Source: Flaveria trinervia (lineage: Eukaryota > Streptophyta > Magnoliopsida > Asterales > Asteraceae). From it: a stretch of 64,000 nt of DNA. The notes beneath the pieces are model-generated. The model saw only the letters and a list, made by a program, of their open reading frames with translations. It was not told the DNA's origin and did no database searches. Each line of letters begins with the position of its first letter. The stretch's first letter is position 1. The DNA lies in assembly GCA_025506515.1 (NCBI GenBank), contig CM046454.1, forward strand, positions 61,846,478-61,910,477, written 5' to 3'. The position numbers and the translations under genes were made by a program. Positions 10,961-22,900 of this stretch are shown here, piece by piece.

Positions 10961-12603
10961 TCACAACACTTATCCAGCTGAGAACATCATAGGAGAAGTC
11001 TCTGATGGTATGAGAACAAGGGGACAAACTTATAATGGGAATGTCTGTTTGTACTCATACTTCTTGTCTCAGTTGGAACCAAAGAAAGTAGAAGAAGCCT
11101 TAAAGGATAGTAGCTGGGTTAAGTCAATACAAGAAGAGTTGCTTCAATTTAAGAGACAAAAGGTTTGGAACCTTGGCCCGCTACCATCTGGTCAAGTATC
11201 CATAGGCACCAAATGGGTTTTCAGAACCAATAAAGATGATATAGGCTTGATCATCAAGAACAAAGCTAGACTAGTTGTTTAAGGATACACCTAATAGGAA
11301 GGAATTGATTATACTGATGTCTTTGCATCTGTTGCAAGACTTGAGGCAGTTAGAATCTTCCTTGCTTATGTTGCATCTAAGAACTTTACTATTTATCAAC
11401 TTGATGTTAAGTGTGCATTTCTATATGGAAATATAGATAGGGAGGTCCATGTGTGCCAATCTCCAGTATTTGAAGACCCACAACATCCCAACTATGTGTG
11501 CAAATTAGATAAAGCTCTTTATGGGCTGCACCAGGCACCTAGGCTATGGTATGAGACTATGTCTCAATTTCTTCTGAAGAATGGTTACACTAGAGGAACC
11601 ATTGACAAGACTCTCTTCATCAAGAAGTCTGAGAAAGACATATTGCTTATTCAGGTTTATGTTGATGATATCATATTTGGTTCTTCAAATGACCAAATGT
11701 GTAAAGACTTTAAGAGTATCATGAAGAAAATGTTTGAGATGAGTTCTATGGGAAAAATGGTTTTTTTCCTTGGAATTTTGGTGAAGCAGATGAAGGAAGG
11801 GTTCTTTATCAATCAGTCTAAGTATGTCTTTGATATCTTAGAAAGATTTAATATGAAAGATTGTAAACTAGCCAAGACACCCATACTAAAAAACCATGAC
11901 CTTTGTCCTGACTCTGACGAGGAGGATAATAATCAACATCAGTATAAGGAAATCATAGGTTCTCTGATGTATCTCATAGCAAGTAGACCTTATATCATGT
12001 TTGCTACTTGCATTTGTGCAAGATATCAGGTTGCTCCAAAGGTGTCTCACCTAGTTTCTGTCAAGAGAATTCTTATATACCTCAAAGGAGCACCAAAGCT
12101 TGGTCTCTGGTATCCTATAAATTCAAACATCAATCTCTATGGATACTCAGATAGTGACTATGGTGGCTGCAACATTAACAAGAAATCCACATCAGGAGGA
12201 TGTCAATTTTTTTGGTGGAAGGATCATCTCATGGCAATGCAAAAAAGCAATCTTGTGTCTCTACATCTATTTCTGAAGCTGAATACATTGTTGCTGCAAG
12301 TTGCTGTGCTCACCTACTGTGGATTCAAAACCAGATACTAGACTATGGATTCAACTTAATGAGCACTCTTATCCACATTGACAACAACAATGCTATCTCC
12401 ATTACTAAAAATCCTGTGAAGCACTCCAAGACAAAGCACATTGATATCAGGTACATTTCAGTAAAGATATTAATGAGAAAAACCTAATTAAATTCGTCAA
12501 AGTTGACTCAAATGAACAATAGGCTGATTTGTTCACCAAAGCCTTTGATGGACAAAGATTTAAATATCTTATTACAGCTATTGGGATGATAAACATTGAC
12601 TAA
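10961..12603 (+). pseudogene. Element A pol: reverse transcriptase and RNase H
   Basis: RVT_2-type (copia) reverse transcriptase copies element RNA into DNA; RNase H removes the RNA strand. Recognised segments are EELLQFKRQKVWNL, GTKWVFR, DVKCAFLYG, LDKALYGLHQAP and the catalytic YVDD at 11658-11669. RNase H has YSDSDYGGC, then SEAEYIVAAS after a frameshift near 12210, then HIDNNNA and KNPVKHSKTKHID. Stops at 11281 and 11293 break the palm region. The frame ends with FTKAFDG and LITAIGM, the usual copia C terminus, at 12603. The 11451-12341 piece (296 codons) is the longest open part. Confidence 0.9.
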
Positions 12604-12894
12604 TATATCTTATTTGAAAACATTTTAAAAAATTATGTCTTGTCTTTTCTCAAATACAATCTAAAGCCTGTTATAAAAAGTTTCTCTTCACATTTGACAA
12701 AGTAAGTATTTCTGAAGAGGAAATTACCTTCGGAAGATCTCTTCATTTTCATCTGAAGGAAATTCTCTCAATTTAAGTTATATATTCGAAGAGTTTTTAG
12801 TTTAGGAAGCTTATCTTCAATGCTTCCGAAGCTTGAAAACTTCTTCTTTTGGAAGACACTCTTATTCTCGGAAGTAAATTCATTTACCTTCGGA
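12604..12894 (+). repeat. Element A pol-ORF3 spacer (left half) with CTTCCGAAG motifs
   Basis: Non-coding. Contains CTTCGGAAG, GCTTCCGAAGC, TCTCGGAAG and ACCTTCGGAA words between 12728 and 12895. The spacer continues at 56171 on the far side of B. The same motif sits upstream of the TATA box in the A LTR. Confidence 0.7.
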
Positions 12895-12899
12895 AATAA

Positions 12900-13622
12900 T
12901 ATTGATACATATGTACCTAGTTTATGAGCTTAATGTAAAAGTCTGTCATGTCTTACACATATGTAATGAATGAGTTGAATGAAATACAATATGTGATTGA
13001 TGCTTATAATGTTTAATGTTTCAATTTTTATTGTGTGATAAAGTACATTGAACTAACTATATAGGTTTGTGGTTGTTTGTATAGTTCTTAGTCAATAATG
13101 ATTGAGAAACGTGTTCAAACTTAATCGTATGAATTCTTCATGCGAATGGACCATGCTAATGGACCATACGCATGAATACTTCATGCTAATGGACCAGTCG
13201 CATGACTGAACCAGGAGACTGGATCAGTCGCACGATTGAGACATAAGATTGACTCAGTCGCACGACTGAACCTTCAGTCATGCGTATGGATCAATCGCAT
13301 GATTCAGTCGCACGACTGAACCATGCTCGTATGATTGGAAACCCATAACCTATAAATACCACCTAATTCGTGGCAAAACGTAACAATTGAGAGACTTTTG
13401 ACACATACTCATACCCTAGCCGTCCAGAGCGTCCAGAAAGCCTGTTCCAAGTTCATAGTTCGCAGTTGATCTTGTTCTAATCGTTCTTAACGTTTCTTTA
13501 ATCGTTAGATTGATCGGGACTGTGTTCCCACTGATTGGATCGCTAATCAAATAGAATTCCATACTATTTGATCTGGTTTCACGCATTATCAGTTAATACT
13601 CCGTACGTACACGGTCCTAACA
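12900..13622 (+). repeat. Element B 5' LTR (723 bp)
   Basis: Starts TATTGATAC (the 3' LTR keeps the original TGTTGATAC) and ends CCTAACA, so terminal TGTT/AACA inverted repeats are visible. An array of CAGTCGCACGACTGA-type motifs fills 13130-13330 and a TATAAATA box lies at 13351-13358. The AATAA duplication precedes it. Confidence 0.93.
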
Positions 13623-13624
13623 AG

Positions 13625-13636
13625 TGGTATCGGAGC
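13625..13636 (+). other. Element B primer binding site
   Basis: TGGTATCGGAGC, 11 of 12 matches to the 3' end complement of initiator tRNA-Met, two bases after the LTR. Confidence 0.85.
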
Positions 13637-14212
13637 TTTGGCTCTTGATTTTGCGTGTTGATTTGATTAGTTTCGGTGTAAAAATCATGTTTTTCATTCA
13701 AAAGAGTCACCTTTTTGAGTAAAATAGTGTTTTCAACGTCTCCAGGTCTCAAAGTTTACGTTTTCGGCATACGACAGATTAGGGTTCTTAAAAAATCGTG
13801 TTATTGTGTCGAAGTGTCAAAAACCTTCGAATTTTCAAAAACAGTAGCCTTCAATCGCACGATTGGCTCAATCGCATGACTGAACTCAATCGCACACCAT
13901 TCGCACGATTGAACTCAGTTGCTCATCCATTCGTACAACTGAACATCTTCATTCTCTTATCTCCAATCGCATACTCCATACGTACGACTTAATCCAATCG
14001 CACGATTGAATTCATTCGCACCCTTCATTCGCATGACTGAGTCAATCGCATTAACTCATCCGCATTTTTCCAATCTCATGATTGACTCATCCGCATTTGT
14101 TCAATCGCATGATTGACTCATCCGCATTTGTCCAATCGCATGATTGAGCCATCCGCATCTGTCCATTCGCATGAGTGAATCAGCTTAGTTCTGAAGTTCA
14201 AAGTTTGACGAT
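13637..14212 (+). repeat. Element B leader with CAATCGCACGATTG motif array
   Basis: Untranslated leader between PBS and gag. From 13850 to 14185 it is packed with CAATCGCACGATTGA, CAATCGCATGATTGACTCATC and similar words, in near-tandem spacing at 14060-14180. The C leader (44860-45075) has the same kind of array in its own orientation. Confidence 0.75.
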
Positions 14213-15742
14213 ATGGAAGATCAGTTCTCTGCGTTTACTGCCGGTAGGGACTCATGGATCCAAAACCTTTTGCTTCTGGAAAATGAAATTGGGAATCACA
14301 ATAAACCACCTAAACTTATAACGTTAGATGATTACCCCACAATGGAAACAAAGATTTGAGATCTATCTTAATGGAGTTGATCCCAACCTTTGGGAATCTA
14401 TTGAGACAGGTTATAGTATGTCGGTTGGTGCTGACGATGTTAAATTAACCTTGAGTGGTATGACTGACAGTCAGAAAGCGAAGTACAATGCTGAAAAGAA
14501 GGTGTATGCCCTGTTGACTCAGTCAATACCAAAAGACATATTCCATCAATTTTCTAAGAACAAATAGGCAAAGAAGTTGTGGGAAGCTTTGGAGAAAAGA
14601 TGCGACGGGAATGCAACGTTGAAAGCTTTAAAGGTAAAGGCTCTGAAGAAGGAGTTTGATAACTTTTCTTTGATGGGGCAAGAAAGCTTGGATGATGTTA
14701 TAGACAGGTTCTACCATCTAATGAGTGAGCTGCACACTCATGGGTCACAACGTCTATGGAAGATAAGGTGTCAAGCTTTGCAGTTGGTTTGCCATAAAAA
14801 TGGGACTCGTTTGTGTCGAATCTAAGACAAAATGATATTATGTCAAAGTTGGATATAAATGACTTCATATTGAAGTTGAGAGAGGAAGAACTGAGGATGA
14901 AATACAAGTCTTAAAAAGGATCCTATGACCAGAATCCTTCACTTTATAACTCCTCTCCCACTCCAACCAGTTCAGGAGCACCTGTTCAAACGTCGTTTAT
15001 GTCTAGTTCAGTCGCTCCTTCTCAAACCACAGCTTCAGGATCTGAAACGTCAGGGTCATCTAGTACCCAATATATCGTACCTAAAGCAAATGCTACTAAG
15101 TTGAAGACCGAGAATCTCGGAAATATTACTATGGAGGTTGCAAAGGAGCATATGGACCTTCTAGCAGTGGTTGTTCATTCTTATGATGGTCTAGTTGCAG
15201 GGAAAATTGTTAATTGCCATTTGGCTAATGAAGACTACAAGCAGGTGGATGAAAATGAACTAGAAAGGATAGATATCATGTGGGTGTTGGCTAGTGCTAT
15301 CAGAAGAGCGAAAAAGTTTGTAAAGAAGACTGGACAGGACTTGGTAGCCACAAAAGATACTATCTTTAGTTTCGACAAAACCAAAGTTACCTGTTTTAAC
15401 TGTGGAGAAAAGGGGCATTTCAAACGTGAATGTGTTAAGCCCAAGAAAACAGATAACGGAAATCCATTCTCAACCTTCACCCGTCAAGACAAACAAATGA
15501 GTGGAGCTACCTCATCAGGCAAAGAGACAAAGGCCTTGACTGCTCTGGATGACGAAGGGCAGGATTGGACCTTCCGTTTTGTGTCTCCGGGTGAATCGAA
15601 TATTGCATGTGTTGAGGGATTGGATGATGACTCTCCGAGTGAAGAGGAAATCGCAGTTGAACTAGTGATGTCAGATAACGAAGATACTGCGAATGTGGTC
15701 AATCACCTGGTTGAAGAAGAACTCAGAACAACATGTTCATAA
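14213..15742 (+). pseudogene. Element B gag with first zinc knuckle
   Basis: Gag of family 2. ATG 14213 opens MEDQFSAFTAGRDSWIQNLL; a frameshift near 14325 moves into the frame with QRFEIYLNGVDPNLWESIE. A TAG at 14565 and a frameshift near 14745 follow. The UBN2 Gag domain is clear (LWEALEKRCDGNATLKALKV, DDVIDRFYHLMSELHTHG). After 14999 the frame is open for 247 codons: serine-rich linker, helical region and a CX2CX4HX4C knuckle (CFNCGEKGHFKREC, 15392-15433), then an acidic tail with DDEGQDWTFRFVSPGES. C carries the same protein in antisense at 29506-32323. Confidence 0.85.
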
Positions 15743-16954
15743 TCTCGAGCATCCGAAGAGTCCAACTCTGCATTGATGGTTGATTCAACCAAGTCTTCAC
15801 AGGTAAGTACAAAAGACCAACTTTTTGAAAATCATGCTTGTATTAAATGTAAAAAATTTAGAGAAAGCATAGATTCAAAATTTGCTAGGTTATTAGACCA
15901 CAATGATAGCTTAGTAAATGACTTACAACTGTGCACAGAAGCTAATCGGATTTTACAACAAAATGAGTGCAGTTATAAAGAGAAAATATAAATTTTAAAT
16001 AAAAAACTAAGGGAAACCGAGGTTGTTGCTTTTAATCAACCCAATGATATAAAAATCTATTTAAAGTCCTTGAAGAAACTAAGAAAGAAAAAGCAGTTTT
16101 AGAAGTCGAAGTCAACTCATTAAAACAAAAACTACATAGTTGGACCAGTTTTTCTCACATAGTTCAACACTTAGTGAAAGAATGAAATAATGGGGAGGGG
16201 TTGGGTTACAAAGTGGTTCCACCACCACATGAGATCATGTTAAATACTAAATGTAGACCAGGTGAATTCTGTCACTATACAGAAGGAGGCTACTTTGAAA
16301 TGTAAAAGTAAGATGCCTATTATGAATTCGAATGAACAATTTGAAAAGGTTAATGTAAAGTCAGGTTCAAACATGTCTATTTCTGAACCCAAAACGACCA
16401 AACAAATTAACCAACCACATGCTCCACGTCAAAGTCCAAATAAACAAAAGGTTAAGATGTTAAAAACGTTCAAACAATGAATTTTGTTAAAGAAGCAAAA
16501 ACATCTAAACAAGAACCCAACTAGACTAACGTCACATTTGTATCACATACTTCCCCACAGAAACAGATCCATCAACATGTAGAAGGTAGATCATGCTACA
16601 GTTGTGGAAAGAGAGGACACATCTCTTCTACTTGTCCTTATTATTAGACTCCCAGAAAGAAAATTGAACTTTATGATAATAAACCAAGTTCTTCGAAAAG
16701 GAGTTCTATTACTCCACCAAAAAGAATTAATGAACCTAAAGTTCAAACCGTAAGCCAGTCGTCTGTTTATCACAATCAGGCCTTACACAAAACTGGCTTA
16801 TCAAAAGAAAAGTCAAGTCCAGTGTCTGATAGTGAGAACAAGAAGAAGAATGATATGCCCTCACCCGCAAATGGACAGTGGGTCGAATTCATGATGTGTG
16901 ATTCCTTTGGGTCACCGAAGCCAGTTAAGGCTTGGGTCCCAAACCTAAACTGAT
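15743..16954 (+). pseudogene. Element B gag C-terminal module, second zinc knuckle, terminal stop
   Basis: Continues gag: CIKC pair (HACIKCKKFRESID), a coiled-coil stretch (15870-16140), a lysine-rich linker, then a second knuckle (CYSCGKRGHISSTC, 16594-16635) and a conserved tail (GQWVEFMMCDSFG...KAWVPNLN) ending in TGA TAA at 16952-16957. Those stops lie in the same frame as protease downstream, and C has a stop at the same point. Small stops and frameshifts break the middle. Confidence 0.75.
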
Positions 16955-16957
16955 AAT

Positions 16958-18690
16958 TTCCTCTGAATATGCAGGGTGTCTGTTACAGTGCTATCATAAA
17001 TACCTGAATTGTTGATAGTGGGGCGTCTAGGCACATGACCGGGAACCTATCTCTCCTTTCAAATGTCAAACAAATTAAAGGGGGACATGTATCGTTTGCT
17101 GGAAATAAAAGATGATACATCACCGCTCAAGGTGAAGTGGGAAACCAGAAAGTGAAGTTTGATAAGGTCAACTACGTTCAACAACTACAGAATAACTTGC
17201 TTTCGGTATCCCAGATATGTGACAAAGGATTCAAAGTTTTTTTTACAACAAGAAGTGTTATGTATTGAGGAAGGATTACATTATCTCGGAGGACCAAATC
17301 TTAATATCAGCTTCAAGATATAATGACTTGTATGTCTTGGATCTATCAAAGGCCTCCACAACTGATCATCAAGTTCAATGCTTCCTGGCATAGGAGAATG
17401 GGACACATAAATCCACGGAAGATGAATCATCTGATCCAGAATGATTTAGTGAATGGATTAAACGTTTCTATGTAGCGTGTAAGAAAGGTAAACATACCAA
17501 GAAGTATCACAAGCCAAAAAAAGTAAATTCCATTGAGTTGCCTCTCGAACTTCTACACATGGATCTGTTTGGTCCTGTGAGCACCATGAGCATCGTTGGT
17601 GATTTGTACTGTTATGTAGTCACTGATGACTACTCCAGATTCTCTTGGGTAATATTTCTGAAATTGAAATCAGAGACATTTGAATCGTTCAAATAGCTAG
17701 TAACCACATTGGAATCTCTATACAAGTTGAAAGTGCGACCGATTCGCTCAGAGAACGAAACGGAGTTCAAGAATCAGTGGATGGAGGCATTCTGCAAAGA
17801 GAAAGGAATTGTACACCAGTTCACATCTGCCTACACTCCACAAATAAACGGAGTTGCTGAACAAAAGAAAAGGAGCTTGATAGAGGCAACAAGAACGATG
17901 CTAGCCGACTCGAAACTACCCATCCAATTTTGGAACGAGGCAGTTGCCAATGCAAGTTACACCCTAAATTGAGTCTTGGTGGTCAAACGTCATGGTAAAA
18001 CATATTATGAGTTGCTCCAGTGACGTAAACCTAATCTGGAGTACCTCGAACATTTGGCGCACCATGTACGTTGTTGAAGAATCAGTCAGGGAAGTTCAGT
18101 GAGAAGGCTAAAGAAGGAATTTTTCTAGGATACAATATACCGAATAAAAGAGTTTACAACAACTCAACGGGTCAAGTAGAAGTGTGGTGCAACATTGACA
18201 TTCAGAGATACACCACTCCCCCTACTGGAAAGGGACCCACCTTCTTTTTCGACTATGATGGATTCTTTAAGTCCTTCATCATCCCTCTCTCCCTTCTTGA
18301 TGATGAGTTATCAACAAAAATAATGTACGATGTCTTAAACACACCGTCACTAGATTCGACAACATCAGGTTCACAAGGTGAATCTTCTAGTCATTTAGGG
18401 GGAGCACTTGAGGTAAGCAACTCCTCCTCTGACGATGAAGAAGTGGAGACTGAACAGGTGGATCATGAGGAACAAGTTCCTGCTACTGAAAGTACACAAG
18501 CATCAGATGATGCCTCTGATACTTCGGAACCTCACACTCCAACAGCTATAGATACTGAACCAGGAATTCAAAATCTGGATCAGGAAGTAGTCGTTCCCAC
18601 CACTCCCGGATCTCGACTAAATGTATATCATCCTCTGGACAACATCATAGGGGATGTACAATCGGGAGTACAGACAAGAAATCAACTATA
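16958..18690 (+). pseudogene. Element B pol: protease and integrase
   Basis: The protease motif IVDSGASRHMTG at ~17011 keeps the DSG triplet. The pre-integrase zinc finger is partly deleted (HRRMGHINPRKMNHLI near 17393-17440, with the cysteine side frameshifted). The integrase core has LLHMDLFGPVS (first Asp, ~17560), RSENETEF (~17750, where the second Asp of the usual RSDN is Glu) and NGVAEQKKRSLIEA (Glu, ~17850). Stops include TAG 17696 and TGA 17970. The segment 18071-18691 is the acidic, serine-rich linker between integrase and reverse transcriptase (GIFLGYNIPNKRVYN, then TPGSRLNVYHPLDN). Confidence 0.85.
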
Positions 18691-19308
18691 GTCAGTTGAT
18701 TATGCCTCAGTCATGGAAAAAGGCTATCTTCATGATGGTGCTTATCGATGTTTTATGTCTCAATTTGAGCCAAAATATGTAAGTCAAGCCTTAAATGATG
18801 AGGCATGGGTGAGTGCCATGCAAGAAGAACTTCTTCAATTCAAAAAGCTAGGAGTATGGACACTAGTGGATAGGCCAAAAGGTGCTAAAGTAATTGGCAC
18901 CAAATGGGTCTTGAAGTGCAAGAAAGATGACCAAAGGGTCATAATCAAAAACAAGGCTCTTGTCGTTCAAGGTTTTAGACAAGTCGAAGGAATTGATTAC
19001 AATGAAGTGTTTGGACCTGTGGCAAGAATGGAAGCAATCCATATCTTCCTAGCCTATGCATCTTACATAAAGATCAAAGTTTATCAATTAGATGTCAAGA
19101 GTGCATTCCTTCATGTTGAAATCCGTGAGACAGTGTATGTCAGTCAACCCGAAGGATTTGAGGATCTGTATCATCGAGACAGAGTTTACAAGCTTGATAA
19201 GGCTCTCTATGGGCTCTACCAAGCCCCGAGAGCATGGTATGAGAAACTCTCAACTCATCTAGTGAAACACGGGTTTCATAGAGGAGTTATTGACTGCACA
19301 CTGTTCTG
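18691..19308 (+). pseudogene. Element B pol: reverse transcriptase, 5' half only
   Basis: Open frame from 18713 with EELLQFKKLGVWTLVDRPKG, GTKWVLKCKK, QLDVKSAFLH, KLDKALYGLYQAPRAWYEKL and HRGVIDCTLF. Homology stops exactly after CTLF at 19308, before the YVDD site. The missing part (YVDD and all RNase H) is not present elsewhere in B; B resumes at 46026 with the last codons of pol. The catalytic half was deleted at the C junction. Confidence 0.9.
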
Positions 19309-19901
19309 GTTATTTTTAAACTTAAAGAAAGAAAGAAATAATAAAGTGAAGAAAAAGAAAGAAAATATATTTTACCCAAGTTGAGGGGTAAAAAGTGTCA
19401 AAAAGGACAAAAGGTTGGAAAAGTGGGTGTAAAGTGGGCATGGCTGCCCACTCTCTTCTTACAACCGCAAGTCATCAGATTTTTAGAAAGAGAAATTGCA
19501 GATTCGGATTTTGAAAAACAAGAGCTGAAAGTCGAATTCAAGGTAATAAATTCATGGTTTTTAAGTGTTCTTAACTAGCCTAGCCTTGGTGTATGCTTAT
19601 GGTGTTGTGTGTGTTCGGGTGCGTGTTTTTAGTGGGTTTCTACGCGGTTGAACTCAATTGCAAACGAGTTTGGGAGAAGCCATACTCAAGAGCTGCAAAG
19701 GTGAGTTATAGAACCCCTCTTTTACATGTTTTTAACTGGTTTTAGGGCTGGAGATGCATGATTGAACTTTTTATAAAACTTGGGTTTCATACCCGTATGT
19801 TGAATGTGTGTATGTTGCGAGTATGGTATGATTTTGATCTATGTTCATGCTTGATGATGTTATGGTTGTGTTTCTAAGACTTAGAATGTATGATTCAAGC
19901 A
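19309..19901. other. ~590 bp filler of unknown origin at the B/C junction
   Basis: Matches none of the copia elements in the window. It has an AG-rich start, then text with gene- or LTR-leader-like features (GCAAAGGTGAGTTATAGAACC at 19696, TATG-rich stretch 19800-19870). It replaces most of the C 3' LTR and about 950 bp of B pol. It could be filler DNA from break repair or a fragment of a gypsy-type LTR; neither is proven. A 65-codon frame inside is not supported. Confidence 0.6.
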
Positions 19902-19959
19902 AGATAAACAAGATCTATTACATTTCATATCATGATCTAGAGACATACATGTATCAACA
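19902..19959 (-). repeat. Element C 3' LTR remnant (58 bp)
   Basis: Identical in text to the outer 58 bp of the C 5' LTR (45968-46025), ending GTATCAACA on the + strand (TGTTGATAC in element sense). The remaining ~675 bp of LTR are gone and replaced by the filler. Confidence 0.85.
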
Positions 19960-19960
19960 A

Positions 19961-19972
19961 ACTCCCCCTTGG
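19961..19972 (-). other. Element C polypurine tract
   Basis: CCAAGGGGGAGT in element sense directly before the 3' LTR stub; it would prime plus-strand synthesis. The B equivalent (AAGGGGGAG) is at 55434-55443. Confidence 0.85.
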
Positions 19973-19984
19973 ACGTAGATCTCT

Positions 19985-22900
19985 CTAATGTCTTGTTTTC
20001 TGCATCACCTCCTCATATTTCTTGTACTTGTCCTCTTTTGTGACTCCCGCATGAATCTCAAACGCAAAGCAGAGTCTTATGACATTTTGGAACTGGAGGG
20101 CTTGTACAATATCTTGCGTATCATAGAACAGTGGCCACTTGTATAGTGTGTAGACATCATTTGCTGACAAGTTGGTAAGCCACATTGGGTTGAATACCCT
20201 TATCGTATCCATTTGGACCTCTTTGTTTAGGACTATGACCGCTTCAGCTGTTCTCCAATCGTAGTACCACCACTTAAAGTGTGGAGTGAAGTCATGTGGC
20301 ATTTCCCTGAGTGGGATTCTTGACATTGTGCGTGGAGGACTCCACTTCAACACTATCTTAGGCTTTCCAGTAATGGTATCAACCTCAGACCTTCTGAAAT
20401 ACCTTGTAGGCTGTTGGGGTCTAAAGTTAATCCACCTGGTGTGGTACTCCTTCTTTAGGGCAGCCTCGAACCAGCCTGACATCTTCCTCGGGTCAGCATA
20501 CAAAAGCTTTAGTTTGGCCAGCTGGTTGAACTCAAAACCTCTTAGAGTCTTCAGATCATGTAGGAATCTGAAGTACTCTATGCCCTTTTCCCTTTTACTG
20601 CATATACGTTAAGATCCTCAAAATACGCCTACACTTGATCCTGCCAGTCACCTTATGATGTTTCTTGACTCTATAGAGTTTGGTGTAGGCATCCTGTTTC
20701 GGTGTTGCACGTTGGGCTCTAACTTCTTTAAAACACGCAGCCCACTCAGCCTTTCGAATATTGACATCATCATTTGAGGCTTGGGCCGTTTCCTCTACTT
20801 TCTCCGATTCTTGCTCCATCTTGTCTAACACCTCAAAAATATCACCGACGAGGGATTCACCTAGATTGGGGACCACATTTCCCTCATTGTCAGCGTACTG
20901 AGGGTAGTGCTCGGCAGTGACATCTTCAATCTCGATTTCATCAACATCGTTGAGCTCTTCGTCACTGGTTGAGTCACATGTCGGAGCATCCTTCACTATC
21001 TCATCTGGATTGAGCTTGAAGATCTCTACGAGTTGCTCGTTTGATAGGTCATTATTATTTTCCCCTTCTTTAGGGGTATAACTCACCGATCTCCTTACGA
21101 TCCCTTGCAGATCAAGAATCATTGTTAGCTGAGTCTTGACCTGTTGAAAGGGGAGCAACATCAAACTCATCCCTTTGGTTTTTGGATCTGTTTGATTTAC
21201 ACATTCAACATATCAACCATTAGTATTAATCAAAACAGAAATGAATTAAACTAATTTAAACATTTAATACATAGGTTTAAATACATGATTCAAATACAAA
21301 AGTAATTAATACATAAACATCTAATCTTTACTTTTGTCTTGTATCATCGTCTCATCACTTGGTGGAGCAGAAGAAGAAGCTGGTTGGTCTTGATTCTTCT
21401 TAGACCTCTTTTCTTGACCTGAAGCAGAGGCCGATGCAGCTGCATCTCTTCCTGCTGTATCATCATCATCATCCTTCTCCTCTGTCCTTTCTTCTTCTGT
21501 CCCGTCATCCTCCTCTGTCTCATTCTCATCATCCTCATCATCATCTTCATCATCTCCGTCTCCCTCTTTGATCTTCAAGGGCTCCTCCTTAGATCCCTTT
21601 AGCTTTAACATGATCGTCTTCTTCGCCTCCTCCAACTCCTCTATCTTCTTGTTTGATGTGACACTATGTGCTTGGAGTGGGCTATCTCATGGCTCTGAGC
21701 ACCATCTGTTGGGCTTGCTCCTCATCACTCGAGCCTGCTCTTCTATCTGGTGAGACTGAGCAGTAGTAGTAAGATCAGCAAGCTGGCAGATCTGAGCCGC
21801 CTTTCCTCATCTGCAGCTAATAGGCGCATCACCATCCTGTTGAGCTCAGAAAGCTGTTCCTCTACCCCAATTGGAGGTAGAGGTGATCCATAAGTATGAG
21901 ATGGATGGGCTGAGGATCCAGCTTGGTGGGTAGTGGTGGTGCTGGTGGCTGTAGTGAAGATGGGTCTGTGAAATAGTGGAGGTGGTGTGGGAGTGAAAGA
22001 TATGGTGGTAGATGGAATCTGTATAGTGTTGGGAGGTGTGGTGGTGATAGTGGCAGCTGTGGTGGCTGTGGTGGCTGTGGTGGTGGATGGTGTGGCTGTG
22101 GTGGTGGATGGTGTGGCTGTGGTGGTGGATGGTGTGGCTGTGGAAGTGGTAGTGGTGGTGGCTGTGATGGTAGATGGTGTGGCTGTGGAAGTGGTAGTGG
22201 TGGTGGCTGTGGTGGTAACGAAGGTGAGTCGTCTTTTCTTCTTCTTCTGACGTGGGGCTGAGCCACCTTTTCTCCTCGTTCCCGTTGAGGTGGATGCTCC
22301 CCCTACAACCCTGCTAGCTGACTCCGGTTCCATAACTAGGATCAGTGGCTGTCTCTCCTGAGTCTCTTGGGCGTTCACCAACCGCCCTTAGCCCATGTTC
22401 TGTGGGAACACCTTGCTTCCACAGTACGTGTCAAGGGCTCCTCTTCCGACTCCTCTTCCTCCTCACCAGGAACAAAATCCTGATGGAAACTAGTAGACTC
22501 GGCTATGTCTAGCTGGGGCGGACACTGGAGGTATAACATCAAAAACTGAGCCTCTCGGTGGAGTAGGCATATCATCCCCAGCGTCCCCACTATCGTCATC
22601 ATCAGAGTCATGCTCTGGAGCAGTAGCCTCTCGTCATCAGAATCACTGTCATCATGACGCCATTTGCGTCTCCCCGGCACCACATATCTCTCGTTGGCCA
22701 AATGGCCAATCCACCTCTTCACCTGGGGCTTCACTTGCTTGCCCCTATATACTCTCATCCGACCCAAGGTCGTGTCATCCATAATCTCCAAAGCAACTGC
22801 ATCATGACTCTCCTTGGGAAGAAGTGGCAGCTTCTCGTTGAAGATCAAGTGTAGAACCTGGGGTACATACAAAATCATTCCTTTCCCTTTGCCTCCAGGT

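Noticed and set aside
13850..14190. CRISPR-like array of short palindromic repeats
   Set aside because: Spacing is irregular, repeats are degenerate, no cas genes, and the context is a plant retrotransposon leader.
19381..19578. 65-codon ORF inside the filler DNA
   Set aside because: Short, no recognisable domain, and it lies in a rearranged segment.
21987..22250. Valine-rich ORF antisense to C ORF3, and a similar one at 49742-49951
   Set aside because: Complement of the Thr/Pro-coding low-complexity tract; a shadow frame.
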